Shown here piece by piece: positions 8,209 to 17,225 of a DNA stretch of 64,000 nt. The translations under genes were made by a program, and so were the position numbers. The notes under the pieces are model-generated. The model had not been told where the DNA came from and did no database searches. It saw nothing but the letters and a program-made list of their open reading frames with translations. Source of the stretch: Phycisphaerales bacterium Planc_01 (lineage in GTDB: Bacteria > Planctomycetota > Phycisphaerae > Sedimentisphaerales > Anaerobacaceae); the NCBI GenBank assembly GCA_001603075.1, contig LVBB01000148.1:124001-188000 (forward strand), in the 5' to 3' direction. How positions within the stretch are numbered: the stretch's first letter is position 1; the number at the start of each line of letters is the position of its first letter.

Positions 8209-10332
8209 ATGCAACATGGGACGATCCGAATGCAAACGCTTGTCGCGGCGCTGTTTCTTGGCGGGTGGCTCAGCGGTCTTCGGGCCGCACCGGGCCCGGT
8301 GGCCATCGAGCCGCACTCGACGCAGGTCGGCAAGTACGAGAAGCTCGAACTGACGCTGAAACCGCAGCGGAGTTACGACAATCCCTTCGATCCGTGCGAG
8401 GTGGCGATCGACCTGATGGTTGAGTGCCCCAGCGGGAGATCCCTCGTTCTGCCGGCCTTCTTCGGCCAGGACTACGAGCGGAGGGACTTGCCCGGAGACG
8501 GCAAGGCGGTTGCGTGGTGCTATCCCGTCGGCCGAGGGACCTGGAAGGCGCGATTCGCGCCGGCCGAGACGGGAACGTTTGCGATCCGGGCCCGCCTGAG
8601 AGACCGCGAGGGCCAATCGCTCTCGCAGGCCATCCGCGTCGAGTGCATCCCATCACAGAGCCGGGGGTATCTCCGCGTCGGTCGGAAGGACCCGAGATTC
8701 CTGGAATTCACTGAAGGCGATCCCTTCTTCGCCGTCGGCCAGAACCTCGCGTTCATCGGCGAGAGCCAGTACGTCAACGTCCCCAAGACTGAGGCGATCT
8801 TCGCCGAACTGACGCGGAACGGCGCGAACTTCGTGCGGATCTGGACCTGCTGCGAAGACTGGGCCATCGCCATCGAGGCCCGCAAAAGCGCGTGGACGCG
8901 TTCATGGAACCGTCAATCGCCCATCGTGCCTTTGCCGGATGGTGAGGGCCGATGCGTCGTAATCAAGGGTGTGGACGGCACATCGATCGAGGTATCCCCT
9001 TCGCACCGTGTCGCCCTGCGTCCTGACACGAGCTACACGCTTCGCGGCCGGTTCAAGACCGAGGGTGCAACCGGCCTGCAAGTCCGGGTTGGCGACCACC
9101 GCTGGCAGGCACCCGCCGAGGCAGGCACGTGGGATACCTTCGAGAAGGAGTTCACCACTGGCGCGAACGAATACTGGCTGGGCCGCACGACCATCGCCCT
9201 TTCCGGTGACGGCACCGCGTGGCTGGCCGAGCTATCGCTGAAAGAAAGTGCCGACGGCGCCGAACTGCTCTGGGAGGCGGAGGTCAACCGCCCCGTACGC
9301 GGCTTTTACATTCCGCTCGACTGCTTCATGCTCGATCAGATCGTGCAGGCGGCCGAGCGAAGCGACATCTATCTGATGCTCTGCGTCCTGACGCGCGACC
9401 TGTACATGAACTCGTTGTCCGATGCCAGCAGTGCGGAGTACGACCAGGCCATCGCGGACGCGAAGAACTTCCTGCGACACGCCGTGGCCCGCTGGGGCTA
9501 TTCGACCAGCGTCGGCATGTGGGAGTATTTCAACGAGATCGATCCAGGCAAGCCAACGGATCGCTTCTACGGAGAACTCGGCCGCTATCTCGACGAGATC
9601 GACATCTACCGTCACTTGCGGACCACCAGCACGTGGCACCCGTCGGCGCGCGACTGCCGGCTGACGGCGCTGGACGTCGCGCAGTCGCACCACTATCTGC
9701 GGCCGGGCCAGGACGACTTCAAGGACGAGGTCGGCGCGATCCTCGACAAGGCGGCCTTCCTTCGCGAGCACGCCCCGCAGAAGCCCGCCCTGCTCGGCGA
9801 GTTCGGCCTGGCCACCGACAAATGGGGGCTCAGCGACCACATGAAGCAGGACGTCGAGGGCATACATTTCCGCAATGCGCTGTGGGCGTCGGCCTTTTCC
9901 GGACCATCGGGCACGGCGATGTTCTGGTGGTGGGAGCTGTTGGATCAGCAAAATGCCTACCACCACTATCGGCCGCTGGCGGCATACATGGAGGACATTT
10001 CGTTCGCGGGACTGACGGCCACGACGGCGACCGCGTCCGACGCACGTCTGCGTGTGCTGGGCTACCAGGGCAGCGATCGCGCCTATCTCTGGCTGTCCAG
10101 CAGAGATGCCGCGTGGTGGAATGTCGTCGTCGCCGGGCAGCGGCCGCAAGAGGTCGCGGCGGCAACGCTCGAAGTCGAAGGTCTGGCGCCGGGCGTGTAT
10201 GCCGTCCAATGGTGGGACACGCGCCAAGGGGTCTGCATCGAGACGCAGCACATTCAGTGCGAGCGGAGTCGGTTGAGCGTTCCCGTGCCGGCGCTACGCA
10301 GCGACGTCGCCTGCAAGATCGTACGCCCCTGA
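8209..10332 (+). CDS. Secreted clan-A glycoside hydrolase with N-terminal DUF5060-like domain
   Basis: 707 residues. A signal peptide (about 1-26, ending GLRAA) precedes a beta-sandwich of DUF5060 type (about 28-150: KYEKLELTLKPQRSYDNPFD, LPAFFGQDYER). A split TIM barrel follows, with a carbohydrate-binding-like insert at about 240-345. The barrel core begins with YLMLCVLTRDLYMN. The putative acid/base is E443 in MWEYFNEIDPG and the putative nucleophile is E531 in ALLGEFGLATD, the usual clan GH-A pair. The C-terminus is a small beta domain ending in YAVQWWDTRQG. AAGGAGA lies 8 nt ahead of the ATG. It is probably an extracytoplasmic polysaccharide hydrolase; the exact family and substrate cannot be given. 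It is convergent with the lipoprotein gene, with one base between the two stop codons. Confidence 0.8.
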   Translation: MQHGTIRMQTLVAALFLGGWLSGLRAAPGPVAIEPHSTQVGKYEKLELTLKPQRSYDNPFDPCEVAIDLMVECPSGRSLVLPAFFGQDYERRDLPGDGKAVAWCYPVGRGTWKARFAPAETGTFAIRARLRDREGQSLSQAIRVECIPSQSRGYLRVGRKDPRFLEFTEGDPFFAVGQNLAFIGESQYVNVPKTEAIFAELTRNGANFVRIWTCCEDWAIAIEARKSAWTRSWNRQSPIVPLPDGEGRCVVIKGVDGTSIEVSPSHRVALRPDTSYTLRGRFKTEGATGLQVRVGDHRWQAPAEAGTWDTFEKEFTTGANEYWLGRTTIALSGDGTAWLAELSLKESADGAELLWEAEVNRPVRGFYIPLDCFMLDQIVQAAERSDIYLMLCVLTRDLYMNSLSDASSAEYDQAIADAKNFLRHAVARWGYSTSVGMWEYFNEIDPGKPTDRFYGELGRYLDEIDIYRHLRTTSTWHPSARDCRLTALDVAQSHHYLRPGQDDFKDEVGAILDKAAFLREHAPQKPALLGEFGLATDKWGLSDHMKQDVEGIHFRNALWASAFSGPSGTAMFWWWELLDQQNAYHHYRPLAAYMEDISFAGLTATTATASDARLRVLGYQGSDRAYLWLSSRDAAWWNVVVAGQRPQEVAAATLEVEGLAPGVYAVQWWDTRQGVCIETQHIQCERSRLSVPVPALRSDVACKIVRP

Positions 10333-10333
10333 C

Positions 10334-10954
10334 TCAGACAACGTCGGCCAGGTCCCGTTCCAACTCCGCCAGGATCGTCTGGAGACAATGGTCGAAGCCG
10401 GCGATCAGACCCTCCGGATCGGCCGTCCTGGCGTCGGAGGCGGCCCGATACGACTTGGCGAAGACGACCTCTGGATCGATTCCGCTCTCGGTGCGGAGCA
10501 GGAAGAACCGCATCTCGACCACGGCCTTGGGCGCCGCCTTGTCACGAAAGTCGCCGTAGAGAGCGGTGATGTTGGCCTCGATCCGATGCGTGGGCTCGGC
10601 GCCGCTGCCGGAACTGAGGACCTGGGCGAACAGCCCGGACCCCGCCAGCCAGTCGCGCGTCTTCTCCGTGACCATCACGGCCGGAGCAATGAGAAACTCG
10701 TTGTAGGAATCCGACTCGTAGCGGTGCTCGTCGAGCCGATAGACCAGCCCCCTGCCGGCATACGCCGCATCGATAGTGAACCGGGGCACCGCCAGTATCG
10801 CCTTGCCTTCACGGGCGACCGGCGCGGCTTGCCTGGGCGCTTCGAGCATGAAGAAACGCCGACTCGCCGAGGTCGGTCCGGAACAGCCCGCCGGGGCAAG
10901 CGAGCAGACTGCCGCAACAAGATACAGGGCCGATCGGGTCCATGTGCGCGTCAT
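10334..10954 (-). CDS. ABC-type transport auxiliary lipoprotein (PqiC/MlaD-associated type)
   Basis: 206 residues with a lipoprotein signal peptide and lipobox (SLAPAGCSG), so probably anchored in the outer membrane. The body (RRFFMLEAPRQ, ILAVPRFTIDAAYAGRGLVYR, YESDSYNEFLIAPAVMV, THRIEANITALYGDF) fits the LolB/PqiC-like auxiliary lipoproteins that accompany MCE-domain ABC transporters. Its ATG overlaps the MlaD stop by 4 nt (ATGA), which ties it to the mla operon as the last gene. It most likely receives or hands over lipid at the outer membrane. Confidence 0.85.
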   Translation of the reverse strand: MTRTWTRSALYLVAAVCSLAPAGCSGPTSASRRFFMLEAPRQAAPVAREGKAILAVPRFTIDAAYAGRGLVYRLDEHRYESDSYNEFLIAPAVMVTEKTRDWLAGSGLFAQVLSSGSGAEPTHRIEANITALYGDFRDKAAPKAVVEMRFFLLRTESGIDPEVVFAKSYRAASDARTADPEGLIAGFDHCLQTILAELERDLADVV

Positions 10955-12036
10955 TTGTACGCCTCCGATTCACGTGGGGGTTTGCTGAAGAACAGCTCCG
11001 AAGGACGGGCCCTGAGACTCTCGGTCAGGTCCCGCAGATTGTCGGAAATCTCGCGGAAGTTCCCGATGATAACCTCAATTTCCGGCTTCTCGGTTGCGAC
11101 GAGCCGGTCGATGCTCGCCAGGGCCCGGTTGAGCCGGGCGACCACCTCCGGCAGGTTGGTCCCGCCGGCCATCCCCTCGGGCGCCGCCAGCAGACGCCGA
11201 AGGTTGTCGTTCGTGACGCGGACCTCTGCGATCAGGCGCTTCGCCTCGCCGCTCAGCGCCGGAACGTTGGCGTCGGTAACGGTCTGATCCAGCGAGGCCA
11301 GCAGCCGCCGCGTCGCATCGCTGATGCCCTCCGTATCGAGCGATTGGACCTTCTGCCTCGCCTCGGCCAGAAGACCCGTGGCCTCCTCGCTGACCCGGGC
11401 CAGATTCGCTTCGCCCACGGCCTTCTCGACGGCGACGAGCGTCTGACGGAACGAATCGACAAGCCCCTCGAAGTCGATCTCCTGCAAGCGAATCAGAATC
11501 TTGTCGAGCGAGTCCTTCAGGGTCGTCAGTTCGCTCGGCGCCGACGGGATGTAGATGTGCTCGGGCGTCCACGGCACCTCCAGGACGGGGAAACGAGCGG
11601 GATCGAGATAGTTCGCTTCGAGATAGCCCTGCCCTGTGAGGATGTTCGAGTTGATGCGGACCCGCAGCCCACGTGCGATCATCTGTTCGAGGACGGATTC
11701 GGTCCGATCGACGGCGAACTGGGGCATCGTCTCCCGTGGCACGAAGAAGACGACGCGCACGAAAGGCTCGAATCCGGACAGCCGCCCGTTCTCACGCGGG
11801 ATCTCGTATGTGCCGCCGGCAAACGCAATGGTCTCGACCTGGCCGATGCGAACGCCGCGAAACTCGACGGGCGAGCCGACGGTCAGGCCCGTGATGGATT
11901 CATTGAAGTAGGTCTCGAACTTCAGCTTGCCCGGAGCGAAGAGACCGGAGCCGAAGATGACCACGGCGACCAGCAGCAACACCGTCGCGAGAATGACGAA
12001 GACGCCGATCTTGAAGTAGCTCGGTTTCCTTCCCAT
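10951..12036 (-). CDS. mlaD: MlaD/MCE family lipid-transport protein
   Basis: 361 residues from ATG at 12036; a TTG six codons earlier is possible but less likely. A single N-terminal membrane anchor (YFKIGVFVILATVLLLVAVV) is followed by an MCE domain (LKFETYFNESITGLTVGSPV, then FRGVRIGQVETI). A long mostly helical C-terminal region (about 170-350) repeats motifs such as LDKILIRLQEIDFEGL, LLASLDQTVTDANVPALS and LNRALASIDRLV. MCE proteins form hexameric rings that carry phospholipid across the periplasm. The long helical tail resembles the tunnel-forming or coiled-coil tails of longer MCE proteins. It sits 58 nt downstream of the ATPase gene. Confidence 0.88.
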   Translation of the reverse strand: MGRKPSYFKIGVFVILATVLLLVAVVIFGSGLFAPGKLKFETYFNESITGLTVGSPVEFRGVRIGQVETIAFAGGTYEIPRENGRLSGFEPFVRVVFFVPRETMPQFAVDRTESVLEQMIARGLRVRINSNILTGQGYLEANYLDPARFPVLEVPWTPEHIYIPSAPSELTTLKDSLDKILIRLQEIDFEGLVDSFRQTLVAVEKAVGEANLARVSEEATGLLAEARQKVQSLDTEGISDATRRLLASLDQTVTDANVPALSGEAKRLIAEVRVTNDNLRRLLAAPEGMAGGTNLPEVVARLNRALASIDRLVATEKPEIEVIIGNFREISDNLRDLTESLRARPSELFFSKPPRESEAYK

Positions 12037-12094
12037 CAAACCAATCCGTCCCAATCTCTGTATTGACGAATGCAGAACACGTTTCCGGCCGCCC

Positions 12095-12865
12095 TCATAC
12101 CGCCTCGCCCGACGACTGACGGTTGAAGAACTGACGCACCCACGGATCGTCGCTGCGGTCGCGCAGGTCCTGGGGCCGGCCGGCGGCGATAATGGTCTTC
12201 CGTTCCTTGTCGAGCATGATCACACGGTCGGCCACCGTGAAGATGCTCGGCAGTTCGTGGGTCACGATAACGAATGTGATCTTCAGCGTGCGCGACAATT
12301 CGACGATCAGATCATCGAGCTGCGCCGCGGTGATCGGGTCCAGCCCGGCCGACGGCTCGTCCAGGAAGACGATCTTCGGATCGAGGGCCATCGCCCGGGC
12401 GATCGCCGCGCGTTTACGCATCCCGCCGCTGAGCTCCGAAGGCATCCGATGCCCCGCCTCCTGGAGCCCCACCACCTTCATCTTCATCCGGGCGATCGTC
12501 TCCATCGCTCCTCGCGGCAGGCTCGTGAACTCCTCCAGAACCAGACAGATGTTCTCGATCAGAGTCATGGAGCCGAACAGCGCGCCGTTCTGATAGGCCA
12601 CCCCGATCCGGCCTAACAGGGCGCGACGCTCCTCGCCGGTGGCGGTGACGATGTCGGTCCCGTCGACAAGGATGCTCCCGGTCATCGGTTGATGCAGTCC
12701 AATCATGTGCTTGAGCAACGTGCTCTTGCCGCACCCCGAGCCGCCCAGGATGCAGAAGACCTCGCCGGCGCGCACCTCGAACGCCACGTTCTGAAGGATG
12801 ACGTGGTGGTCGTAGCCCACGGTCAGATCGCGGACCTGAATGATCGGCGCATTGGAAGCCGTCAT
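12095..12865 (-). CDS. mlaF: MlaF-type ABC transporter ATP-binding protein
   Basis: 256 residues, a single complete ABC ATPase: Walker A GGSGCGKST near residue 40, Q-loop in AYQNGALFGSMTL, signature LSGGMRKRAAIARAM, Walker B VFLDEPSAGLDP and the switch His in FVIVTHELPS. The sequence ALFGSMTLIENI after the Q-loop is typical of the MlaF branch. It energises lipid movement by the MlaE permease, whose gene ends 3 nt upstream, so the two are almost certainly co-translated. The C-terminal tail ends RQFFNRQSSGEAV. Confidence 0.92.
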   Translation of the reverse strand: MTASNAPIIQVRDLTVGYDHHVILQNVAFEVRAGEVFCILGGSGCGKSTLLKHMIGLHQPMTGSILVDGTDIVTATGEERRALLGRIGVAYQNGALFGSMTLIENICLVLEEFTSLPRGAMETIARMKMKVVGLQEAGHRMPSELSGGMRKRAAIARAMALDPKIVFLDEPSAGLDPITAAQLDDLIVELSRTLKITFVIVTHELPSIFTVADRVIMLDKERKTIIAAGRPQDLRDRSDDPWVRQFFNRQSSGEAV

Positions 12866-12868
12866 CCG

Positions 12869-14032
12869 CTATATCCCCAGGTAGTAATACACCACGGCGA
12901 AAACCCCATCGGCCAGGACGATGGCCACGATCCCACTGACGACGGCGCGGGTCGCCGAATCGCCGACGGCGCTGGGGCTGTTGCCGGTCTGCAGGCCCCG
13001 CAGGCATCCGATGCCCGCGATCAATGCGCCGAAAACGACGGTCTTGACCAGCCCGCCGAACAAGTCACCCAGACTTGCGGCCTGCTGAATCTCCTCGACG
13101 TAGGTCGTCACCGGGTAACCGAACGACCGCATCACCAGCCCGCAGCCGATCAGGCCGAACAGCATGTTGAACAGGGTCAGCAGCGGCATCACGCCGACGG
13201 CTGCCACCATCCGGGGCAAGGCCAGAAACCGAACGGGGTCCACCCCCATCGTGACCAGGGCATCGACCTCTTCATTGACCTTCATGGTCCCCAGTTCAGC
13301 GGCAAATGCTGACCCACTGCGGCTGGCCAGAATGAACGCCGTGATCAAAGGGCCCAGCTCACGAAACAACGAGATGGCGACAAGATCGGCGACGTAGATC
13401 TCGGCGCCGAACTTTCGCATGGCGATCGCCGACTGAAAGGCCAGGATCAGCCCGATCAGGAAGCCCATCAACGCGACGATCCCGACGGCATTGGCCCCGG
13501 CTTTTTCCGCGATCAGGAAGGTATCGGCCCAGCGCAGACGACTCGGACGAATCAGAACGCCCAGCAGCCGAACGAAGATCTCCCCCAGGAAACCGACCTG
13601 GGAATGAAAGCCCATGACGAATTCATGGGCGGCCTGGCCGAGGCCATTGACCGAGCGGATCAGCAGACCGGGCCCGCGCGCCGGCGCCGACGGCCGACCG
13701 GGATCGAACAGCTTCATCATCTCGCCGAGATCGTCCCGCAGCCCCCGGATGCGAAAGCCCCCTTTTCCGTCTTCCTGGGCGGCACGCAGTTCGAAGAGCA
13801 GGGCCATGCCCGCGGCATCGAGACTCTCGACGCCCTTGGCGTCGATCTCGATGACAGACGGTTTCCGTTCGGCGAGATTCCGCATCACTTGAGGCCAGAG
13901 GCCCTCAACGCTGTCGGCGTTGAGCGTCCCTTTCAAGGTCAGACGCACCCCGCCACCGTCGAGCGGTTCCCAGTCCAGACTGGCGGTATCGGAACGTGCC
14001 ACGGCTTTCCTTGCCATCGTCTTTCTTCGCAT
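12869..14032 (-). CDS. mlaE: MlaE-type ABC permease fused to an N-terminal STAS domain
   Basis: 387 residues. The first 100 or so form a STAS domain (LTLKGTLNADSVEGLWPQVM, then SVIEIDAKGVESLDAAGMAL). The remainder is the MlaE permease with about five membrane helices and the family signature LFRELGPLITAFILASRSGS followed by AFAAELGTMKVNEEVDAL. In E. coli the STAS protein MlaB is separate; here it is fused to the permease, an arrangement known from other MlaE proteins. The start is ambiguous between ATG at 14032 and an ATG five codons later, and neither has a strong ribosome site. The promoter is at 14129-14157. This is the first gene of the four-gene lipid transport operon. Confidence 0.9.
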   Translation of the reverse strand: MRRKTMARKAVARSDTASLDWEPLDGGGVRLTLKGTLNADSVEGLWPQVMRNLAERKPSVIEIDAKGVESLDAAGMALLFELRAAQEDGKGGFRIRGLRDDLGEMMKLFDPGRPSAPARGPGLLIRSVNGLGQAAHEFVMGFHSQVGFLGEIFVRLLGVLIRPSRLRWADTFLIAEKAGANAVGIVALMGFLIGLILAFQSAIAMRKFGAEIYVADLVAISLFRELGPLITAFILASRSGSAFAAELGTMKVNEEVDALVTMGVDPVRFLALPRMVAAVGVMPLLTLFNMLFGLIGCGLVMRSFGYPVTTYVEEIQQAASLGDLFGGLVKTVVFGALIAGIGCLRGLQTGNSPSAVGDSATRAVVSGIVAIVLADGVFAVVYYYLGI

Positions 14033-14128
14033 CCATGCCCCAACGCGCCAGACCGGCGGAATCGCCTATCGCGCGTCCCCTGCCGCCCGAATCGCCCACC
14101 GGCCGACGAGCCGCCGCAGAGATGCCTG

Positions 14129-14157
14129 ACTATACTGTGGCCACAGCCCCGAAGCAA
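14129..14157 (-). promoter_or_regulatory. sigma-70-like promoter for the mla operon
   Basis: Minus strand TTGCTT (14152-14157), 17-nt spacer, TATAGT (14129-14134), about 97 nt upstream of mlaE. Confidence 0.45.
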
Positions 14158-14302
14158 GTTCCATCCGGCCGCCCGTGTCTGCAGAACAGGGCGTAGGGAC
14201 GCCCATACGTCCAATAGGTCCATTAGGATTTGTCCTCCGGTCGGCGTAAGAAACCCACGACAGCGGCAGACAGGGGGAGAATAGATCAAGCCCAAGGATG
14301 AA

Positions 14303-14377
<75 letters not shown>

Positions 14378-14392
14378 GTCGTCGAAACACGT

Positions 14393-14421
14393 AGTATAGC
14401 ACGTGTCGCGAAGGACTGCAA
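14393..14421 (-). promoter_or_regulatory. sigma-70-like promoter for tRNA-Pro
   Basis: Minus strand TTGCAG (14416-14421), 17-nt spacer, TATACT (14393-14398), ending about 15 nt before the tRNA. The -35 lies right at the end of priA (stop at 14423). Confidence 0.5.
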
Positions 14422-14422
14422 G

Positions 14423-16783
14423 CTATAACAAGTTCACCGGGTCGATGTCAACAGCAATTTTCACCGCCGGCCGAATTGGCGGCGACGTCCGCAGTTCGGC
14501 GAACAATCTGCCCATGATCGCCGGGGTGGGCGTCTGGACCACGATCTGGAGGCGGTGGAACCGCTGGATTCGGCTGATGACCGCAGGCATCGGCCCGCGA
14601 ACCTTCACCTGCAAGGCGTGTCGGGCGACGGCATCGTCGATTCGCAGGCGCATTTTGTTGGCGGCCTCCTCCAGGCGATCGTACGTCTCGTCGCGCATCA
14701 CGATCGTCGCCAGCCGCCACAGCGGGGGCAGCGTGCAAATCTCACGGTGTTTCATCTCCTCGTGCACAAACCCCTCAAAATCATGCTTGAGGGCGAATTG
14801 GATCGTCGGCTGGTCGGGGAAGTAGGTCTGGACGAAGACGGTGCCGTGTTTTTCCGAGCGTCCGGCTCGTCCGGCCACCTGCGAGATCAGTTGGAACGTC
14901 CTCTCGTTGGAGCGAAAGTCCGGTAAATACAGACAGGTGTCGGCGCTGACGACGCCGACCAGTGTGACGTTCGGGAAATGCAGGCCCTTGGCGAGGATCT
15001 GGGTGCCCGCGAGAATGTCGATTCGGCCCTGGCCGAACTCCTTGAGCAGGCGGTAGTAGTCCCGGCTGGCCATCGAGTCGCTATCGACCCGTCGGACGCG
15101 GGCCGCCGGGAACCTGGCCGCCAGCTCTTCTTCGAGCCGCTGCGAACCCAGGCCGATCATCGTCATCGCCTTGCCGCACACGGGGCAGTTGCGCGGAACC
15201 AGTGTCTTGGCCAGGCAGTGGTGGCAGATCGCGTAGCCGAAGTCCATGTGCCAGCCGGTGACCGTTTTCATCGGCGACGTCGTGCGCGGCGTCTTGTGAA
15301 AGGTCAGGGCCGCGTCGCAGTTGCGGCATTGCAGCGTGTGCTTGCAGGACGGGCAGAAGACGAAGTTGCTGTAGCCCCGCCGATTCAGCAGCAGGATCGC
15401 CTGCTCCTTTCTGGCCAGCGTCTCGGTCAGGTGCTGCACCAGCGGCCGGCTCAGCAGGTCCAGCCGGTCGGCGACGGCCTCCCGCGACCGCATGTCCACG
15501 AGCTTCATCTCGGGCATCGGCAGGTCCATCACGCGTTTGGGTAGCCGGACCAGCGTGAAGCTGGATTTGGTCCGGCTGTTGTGGAGGCTCTCCAGCGACG
15601 GCGTGGCGCTGCCGAGGATGCAGTGGGCCCCTGCCAGTTGTGCCCGCTTGATCGCCACGTCCCGCCCGTGGTAGCGAGGGACCGTGTCCTGCTTGTAGCT
15701 CGGTTCATGCTCCTCGTCGACGACGACGATCCCGAGGTTGGGCAGCGGCGCGAAGATCGCCGACCGGGCCCCGATCACCACATCGGTTTCGCCCGCGCGG
15801 ATCTTCTGCCATTGGACGTTGCGCTGGCCGGCAGTCAGACCCGAGTGCATCACCGCGATCCGCGCGAAGCGCGCACCGAACCGCTGGACGGTCTGGGCGG
15901 TCAGCGCGATCTCCGGCAGAAGCACGATAGCCGCCTTGCCCCTGGCGAGCACTGTCTCGATCGCACGGATGTACAGTTCGGTCTTGCCGCTGTCGGTCAC
16001 GCCGTGTAGAAGCGTGACACCAAAACGGCCCGACTCGATCTGCCCCACGATCTGTGCAAGGCCCTGCCGCTGATCGGCGTTCAGCACGACCTCGCGTTCG
16101 GGATGGGCCATCGATTCGGGCGCCACGGGCAACGCGCTGAGGACCTTTCTCACGGCGACCTTGACGATCCCCTTCTCCGCAAGACGTTTGACCACAGGCG
16201 CACGGCAATCCACCGCCGCGACCAGCTCATCCACCTCGACCGCCGAATCGACCGTCACCGCCTCCCGCTCGCTCAGAAAACTGACGATCTGCTTCTGCTT
16301 GGCGCTGCGAAGCTCGGCGGCGACCTCTTCGGGCGATGCGGCCAGGTACACGCACCGCTGCTTCTTGACGCCCGCGGCTCGCTTGACCGCGCCGGGCACC
16401 ATCGCCGCCAGCACCTGCCCCAACGGACAGACGTAGTACTCGCCGATCCATCGCGCCAGCTCCATCAGGTCGGGCCCGAGCAGCGGCTCGTCGTCAAGGA
16501 CACGGGCCACCCGCTTGAGACGACTCTTGCCCCCCCCGCCGGCGAAGGCCTTCTCAGCCGCGACGTCGGACTCGACACAGAAGCCGACCTCGGGCTTGTT
16601 GCCCCGGCCGAACGGCACCTCGACTCGCCGGCCCACCTCGATGGGCCAGAGCGCATCGGGCACGAGGTAGTCGAACTCCGTGTCGGCCGCGGAAGCCAGA
16701 GCCACGCGGATGATGTGCGTGCCCGCCGGCTCGGGCGGCTCCTGCGAGGCGAACAGGCTGGGCGTCACGTGCCTCTTCGTCAT
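14423..16783 (-). CDS. priA: Primosomal protein N' (PriA helicase)
   Basis: 786 residues from ATG at 16783, close to the usual PriA length; a longer reading would overlap the upstream gene. PriA restarts stalled replication forks. Visible are the N-terminal 3'-DNA-binding region (ALASAADTEFDYLVPD), Walker A GVTDSGKTE near 260, and DEEH in VVVDEEHEPSYKQD near 353. Two pairs of zinc-binding Cys motifs lie between about 475 and 540 (FCPSC, CRNC, CHHC, CPVC), and the helicase C region includes GTQILAKGLHFPNVTLVGVV and SQVAGRAGRSEKHG. The second residue of the usual GVTGSGKTE motif is Asp here. It follows the CGGC-domain gene by 10 nt. Confidence 0.95.
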   Translation of the reverse strand: MTKRHVTPSLFASQEPPEPAGTHIIRVALASAADTEFDYLVPDALWPIEVGRRVEVPFGRGNKPEVGFCVESDVAAEKAFAGGGGKSRLKRVARVLDDEPLLGPDLMELARWIGEYYVCPLGQVLAAMVPGAVKRAAGVKKQRCVYLAASPEEVAAELRSAKQKQIVSFLSEREAVTVDSAVEVDELVAAVDCRAPVVKRLAEKGIVKVAVRKVLSALPVAPESMAHPEREVVLNADQRQGLAQIVGQIESGRFGVTLLHGVTDSGKTELYIRAIETVLARGKAAIVLLPEIALTAQTVQRFGARFARIAVMHSGLTAGQRNVQWQKIRAGETDVVIGARSAIFAPLPNLGIVVVDEEHEPSYKQDTVPRYHGRDVAIKRAQLAGAHCILGSATPSLESLHNSRTKSSFTLVRLPKRVMDLPMPEMKLVDMRSREAVADRLDLLSRPLVQHLTETLARKEQAILLLNRRGYSNFVFCPSCKHTLQCRNCDAALTFHKTPRTTSPMKTVTGWHMDFGYAICHHCLAKTLVPRNCPVCGKAMTMIGLGSQRLEEELAARFPAARVRRVDSDSMASRDYYRLLKEFGQGRIDILAGTQILAKGLHFPNVTLVGVVSADTCLYLPDFRSNERTFQLISQVAGRAGRSEKHGTVFVQTYFPDQPTIQFALKHDFEGFVHEEMKHREICTLPPLWRLATIVMRDETYDRLEEAANKMRLRIDDAVARHALQVKVRGPMPAVISRIQRFHRLQIVVQTPTPAIMGRLFAELRTSPPIRPAVKIAVDIDPVNLL

Positions 16784-16793
16784 GGCGCTCGCC

Positions 16794-17225
16794 TCACGAA
16801 TGGTATCGCCCCTCGCGCCTGCGCTTCTCGGAGGTGGTGCTGACAACGCTGGCATCCAGCACGTCGAGGCCAATCCGCGCGATCAGGGTCCGGATGTAGT
16901 CGAGATGCGGGCACGGCGGCGCGTGGTAGTTGTCGTTGGTGATGCACGAGGACAACTGTACGACGATCTGCTCTTTGGTGATGCCTTCCTTCTTGGCGAT
17001 CGTCCGCAGAAACTGGGTGAGCTTTCGATGCACGGCGCGTCCGCAGCAGCCACCGCACGTCATCGAGAGCATTCGATACGCCTTGTCTTTCGGATAGGAC
17101 GAGAAGCCGCCGGTCCGCTCGTGAAAGGCCTTCTCGCAGAGATACCCGGGACAGCGTTCCTTGACGATGTGGCACTGCACCAGGACGATGTACTGCTTCT
17201 GCGTCAGGTCGATTGAATCAGGCAT
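16794..17225 (-). CDS. CGGC domain-containing protein
   Basis: 143 residues from ATG at 17225, selected because AGGAG lies 7 nt upstream inside the end of the preceding gene. It is cysteine-rich: CHIVKERCPGYLCEKAF near residue 17, SMTCGGCCGRAVHRKL near 52 and SSCITNDNYHAPPCPH near 90. This matches the CGGC domain, a small probable metal-binding domain of unknown function found in anaerobes. It overlaps the upstream deacylase gene by 8 nt and precedes priA by 10 nt, so the three are probably one transcript, though a functional link to PriA is not implied. Confidence 0.8.
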   Translation of the reverse strand: MPDSIDLTQKQYIVLVQCHIVKERCPGYLCEKAFHERTGGFSSYPKDKAYRMLSMTCGGCCGRAVHRKLTQFLRTIAKKEGITKEQIVVQLSSCITNDNYHAPPCPHLDYIRTLIARIGLDVLDASVVSTTSEKRRREGRYHS